Of a DNA stretch of 64,000 nt, positions 59,891 through 64,000 are shown piece by piece; the stretch's first letter is position 1, and every line of letters starts with the position of its first letter. The stretch comes from Chionis minor (taxonomy: Eukaryota; Chordata; Aves; Charadriiformes; Chionididae). The notes beneath the pieces are model-generated. The model had not been told where the DNA came from and ran no database searches. It saw nothing but the letters and a program-made list of their open reading frames with translations. The position numbers and the translations under genes were made by a program. The stretch covers positions 1 through 64,000 of the forward strand of contig VZSF01011322.1 of the NCBI GenBank assembly GCA_013398295.1. Direction: 5' to 3'.

Positions 59891-62800
59891 CACCCAGGCT
59901 GGTGGAAGCTAAACGCAACTCTTCCCATACAACTTGGTGAGTCCCCTGAGCTCTCAAGGCTGACCCCACAGCTCGGTGGCTGTGTTGGTGTCACTGCTGC
60001 CCCAACACGACATCACCTTGCAAGGCCTCCCAGGGGAGCAGAGCTCGGTGACTTGCACTGCTCCTCCTTAGGCTTATCAGCAAGCTCAGAGTTGATGATT
60101 CATGGCAGAATGAATCAATTCTGGGTACTTTTCCTTGGACTTCATTTTCAGAAGGTTAAATAAATAAACCTACATTTAAGCAAATTTATTATCTGGCTAA
60201 TGCATTGCAATTTTATGCTGATGGAAAGCTAGAGCGATCAAATCAAAGTCACAAATAGGCTCGAAACAAATCAATGAAATAGAATGATCAGATCTTCTTC
60301 CTCAGCCATAAAACAGACCTAAAGATGAGTTTGCAATGACAAAGAATTACCTTCTGTCAGGAGAACTGATGGAGGCTTCACCTTTCCTCCAGCGTAGGGC
60401 CCTGACTTAAATTGGGAAGGCGTCAGGCTGAAAACCTCTCAAAATTTTACTTCAAATACAATTACTTCAATTACAAGGCAAGGATACTTCCAAGGGAAGA
60501 CAGAGGATGAAAGGATTTGGCCAGTGGAAAATAGAAGAGTGAGGTTGTTGTCTGTCCCTGCAGGCAAGGAAGCCATTGCCTGCCTGCCTGGAAGGGGACC
60601 GGCTTGCTGCTGTGCCTTCCACAAAGGAAGGGACAAGATCTTTCCACTGCGCTTACATTTTTGGTACAGTGAGACCCCAGTAAGGACACTGGTGTCCCAG
60701 TCACTGTGCACAGATACAGAAAAACTGACAACAGTGGGGTGTTCATTCACACTCGTGACTTTTCTTTGAAAAGCCAACAACTAGATCTTGAATTTTCAAC
60801 AGCGAGTGGAAAATATACATAGAAACCAGCTTGCTTGGTAGAAAACCTATTTTTTATTAAAAATCAATTCCAGGGACAGCTAGTAAATCCTGAGCGCTCA
60901 GCTGCAGATCTCGTGTGCAACGAGACGCAACCGCTCCTCCCCAAGACACTTCTCTAAGCACGAGTAATGCCCCGAGCGCAGCCGTCTCCACCTCCCTTAG
61001 CTTTTTGCAACACTGTCAGCTTCGCCATTCCGTACATCCACTGACATTATGAAGAGCCATCAGTTGCCGTGCCACTGGGTGACCCAAACTCTGCTTCTCC
61101 TCCACACCCTGCCCTGGGACCCCACCGCAGTCCTGCTCTTCCGCCCCTTCAGCAGCAACATGAACATCCTTGCACACTTGCATGCTCCTTCTGTCTCCTT
61201 CTTGCAGCTGCATGGGCTCGGTGCTTGCAGGCAAGGTTTTGCTTTTCGGAGGACCTGTGCCTCCTCCTCACCCACTCACACTCCAGATCATGCCCGGGTT
61301 AGCGCAGCACCGAGCAGCGGTGTCAGAGCCCACTGACATCCCAGACAAAGCTTTAAATATCAATCAGAAGAATTAAGAGTAGTTAATTCCCATAATTACA
61401 AGTGATATCAGTCAATTTTATGCATGGGTGGCTAAGACACCAAAGGCTATAAAATCATATGACAAGGAAAAGAAGAATCCTAACAGCTTTTATTTATTGC
61501 CTTTTCTATCGCTGGAGACCACAACCGCTGCTGTAAACGTGTAAACAATACCAATAAAGGCTTTAAATGAATTTTATCACTGATTTCCATTGTCTGGAGG
61601 CCAATGAGACAAGGCTTTGTGCTCCATGTATTGTGTAATTAAGATCTTTTTAATGAAAAGCAAAGCTAAGACAGTTATCAACCGATTTATGTAAGAAATT
61701 GGAGGCATCTAGCACAAAAATACACAGCATGGAGGTAAGACTTTTGTAGATATTAGACATTTACTTGTTTTTATTATGTACTTACTTGTATGAGGGGCAT
61801 ACGGGCAGAGCCCAAACCAAGCTGCTGGTCGCAATTGTGGCCAGAGGATGGCAAATCCCATTAAAACCCAGGGAAAAAAAAAAGGAAAAAGCCCAGGTTT
61901 GGGCTGGCAAGGTGGGAAATGCTCACAGACCGTGTGGCACAAGTGGGGTCAGCCTCCTCTTCCTTTTCCTCCAGCACACAACAAAACACACAGCAAAGTA
62001 CACCTGGATGGTGCCCCACTCCCTCGGGCTATCTTGGGCACCTTGGGAATTGGGTTTGGTTGTGGTTTGGGTTTTTTTTTTGGGTCATTCCACTCAGATT
62101 AGTCAAGCTACAAAAAGCCTTCTTTCTAAAAAAGTTACCCAAAGAAAACACATTTCACACGTTTTCGAAATACTGTCAGATGCCTTCAGGCTAAACACTC
62201 TTGAATTAATTCTGTTACATCTTTCCTGGCTGAACTATAATTATTGCACCAGTGGGGATGAGTCATCACAAGCTGTAGTTTATCTTCTGGAATATAGTGT
62301 GTACTGTACCTAATACTGTGTGTGCTGGAACAAAATCAGCTACTTACTCCAATATCTTTATTACAAAAAAAGAGGCAAAGACAGGATCTATCTGTCATTC
62401 ACATGCAACGCGTAACACACAAGCCCTTAATTTGCACCTTTCCTACACGAATCGTAATAAGAGATTTGATCTTATGTTTAACTATCTCTGTGTGCCATGT
62501 GTACAAATAAAGAGCAACGATCGCAGGGGAAGAACCTCAGAAGCTGGTGAGAGAAAGGTGGAAATAAAGGAGGAAACCTTGCTTTGGGTTTTTGGCCTTT
62601 TCCTTTGGGTGACCTCATGGGCACAGGGAGGCTCTGGGTGGCCTCACACCAACCCGTGCCCCTCAAGGTGTCTGTCCCCACATCCTTCTGGAGGAAATCC
62701 CTGGGAAGTGGGTGTTCATGAGAAAGAATAACCTCAGCAATAATAGAGTTTTTGTACTTTCTCAGAAGGAGTTCAGATTTCCTCATTTCATCTCTAGTTG

Positions 62801-64000
62801 AAACACCTTAATTTGAGCTTCCCCCCCCTTTTGTTAAATTACCTTCCACATCCTAATTAGCAGCTTGTGCACTTGAGAAATGTAGCCTCCTGTTTTAAGA
62901 GTAATGGCTCTTTCCTATTCTAGGTTCTCACCTAATTTGTCCTCTGTCAAAAACTTTCGAGATAGCAGCTTTTAATTACACGGAAAGGTAAGTCATCAAT
63001 TTGTCTGTACCACCCTTGTTAAATATTTCCTTCACAAAAGTTATACGTGTGGCTCATTGCACCGAAGCGTTCAGAGCCCTGCTGCTCTTAATGGCCATGG
63101 CTTTCGTTTTCTCACTAAAACCATCTTCAAGTTGGATCAAAAATTTATCTTTTCTTCAACAGCAGGCCTGCTACAAAGCCCTTGTTATAAACAAACACGT
63201 CACTCCCAAAGAAAATGAAGAATATTTCTGTGACCACATCAGTTTCCCCCAAAATGAAGTGATAGCTCACAAGTCGAGCACTGCGATGACGGGCAAAAAC
63301 ACAAAGCTTGAGAGGGCGTCTGTGCCAGTTTGACACTAGGAAAAAACAATTTCCTATTTTCAGAGACAAACTCCCTGACAACAACTCATATTTGTCTAGT
63401 AGCTTGAAGGACACCCAAAAGCACCAGCAACGCAGGTGCCCAGGCTCTCCTGAACGCCACCAGCAGCTCTGGGGCCGACTTACCAGCTTATATTTTAGGT
63501 AAAATTTGGCTGCCCTCCCCATGTCACTGGGAAGATCCAGAGAGGTTTATGGGCATGCCAAAACCCACCTTATTAGTGCAGCCATCTGGATGGTTGGTTT
63601 CTCTTCTGCATGGTCCTGGTGTGCTGTATTTATAGGATCAATTTTTTCCTAATCAGACTGTCCAAAAAAAATTACCTGAGTGGTGTAATGCTGAAGTTAC
63701 ATCTGTTGGGTTGATTAAGCAGTTCACGCTTGTGGTCCACAGGGCTTTGGTTTTATTTATTTATATTTTCCCAGTGTCCGTGTTTAGATAACACTCATTT
63801 TAGATGTAATACACCTTCCAGTATTTGGCCACGCACAGATTTGTCTTTCCGTGCTCAGATTTTGCTACTCTGGTACCTATAAATGCAGGCAGTTAGAAAG
63901 CCATGGCTGAAAGTACCTGTTTTCTCCTCTAAAATTAAGAAGTAGTCTCTGGCTTTCAGCAGCTGCGTGACTTGAGGTAAATTAACTTTCACTTTGGCTT
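59891..64000. other. AT-rich intergenic sequence to window end
   Basis: 4.1 kb without a recognised gene or transposon. 60890-61330 is GC-richer, and 61370-61700 is a candidate regulatory block. Low-complexity tracts are G/T-rich at 62062-62083 and a short C-run at 62821-62828. The 110-codon plus frame at 63001-63333 has no recognisable domain. The window ends in unique sequence. Confidence 0.5.
61370..61700. promoter_or_regulatory. Candidate conserved non-coding block with RUNX and FOX motifs
   Basis: ACCACA (61518-61523, RUNX core) overlaps AACCGC (61523-61528, a RUNX-like variant). It is followed by GTAAAC (61533-61538) and GTAAACA (61541-61547), two forkhead cores in direct orientation eight bases apart. 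All lie within 30 bases of an AT-rich, repeat-free block. Such clustering suggests an enhancer, but the motifs are short and no conservation or activity data are available. Confidence 0.3.

Noticed and set aside
1..64000. tRNA, rRNA, snRNA or CRISPR elements
   Set aside because: I looked for the T-loop 'GGTTCGAATCC'-type box and other hallmarks and for regularly spaced repeats, and found no convincing example. A short microRNA or lncRNA could not be excluded by eye.
1..64000. Solo LTRs or endogenous retrovirus bodies
   Set aside because: No TG...CA-bounded repeat pair, primer-binding site, polypurine tract or viral protein motif was recognised. The only long direct repeat (45481-47375) has no LTR features and is best explained as an assembly overlap.

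Overview
The window looks like bird nuclear DNA. The main evidence is nine 5'-truncated CR1 LINE copies, most of them ending in the avian CR1 tail (a 'CCTTCCAACCCAAACCATTCT'-like block followed by short ATTCTATG repeats). Other repeats are sparse, composition alternates between GC/CpG-rich and AT-rich blocks, and single-N marks interrupt homopolymers and repeats as in a draft assembly. Crocodilians and turtles also carry CR1, but the low total repeat load (CR1 is about 3.3 kb, roughly 5%, by my estimate) fits a bird better. I cannot name the species, chromosome or neighbouring genes.

I find no protein-coding gene, tRNA, rRNA, CRISPR array or operon that the sequence supports. The open frames are mostly short, lie on both strands, mostly sit in GC-rich DNA or inside CR1, and show no domain I recognise. 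The best coding suggestion is a weak one: an open minus-strand segment at 38792-39067, exactly 276 bp, bounded by plausible splice sites of matching phase. The window reads as intergenic or deep-intronic, like a gene desert or a very large intron.

Layout. 1-5170: GC-rich unique DNA with a short CR1 tail (653-740), a C-run broken by an N (3637) and a CpG-dense patch (3940-4140). 5171-5722: a young GC-rich CR1. 5723-13567: unique DNA. 13568-23018: three copies of a second CR1 subfamily, one cut off at an assembly N (21055), with a CpG-dense segment beside AT-rich DNA at 17221-18140. 23019-31822: a long stretch with several AT-rich blocks that resemble conserved non-coding elements, plus a CpG-dense segment (25069-25390). 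31823-33078: two CR1 fragments. 33079-45480: AT-richer unique DNA with the candidate exon. 45481-47375: a 947-bp sequence present twice with one N exactly between the copies, almost certainly an unmerged contig overlap. 47376-53691: a (TA)n run, a GATA/E-box inverted repeat (47685-47733) and a G-run ending in an N (51250). 53692-54456: the longest CR1 copy. 54457-64000: AT-rich, candidate regulatory DNA with one more CR1 (59648-59890).

No genes act together here. The plausible biology is regulatory (clusters of GATA, E-box, RUNX, FOX, SOX-like and homeodomain-type motifs), all of it inferred from motifs alone. No undescribed system is evident. The firmest observations are the probable false duplication, the repeat-truncating gap and the two young CR1 subfamilies.
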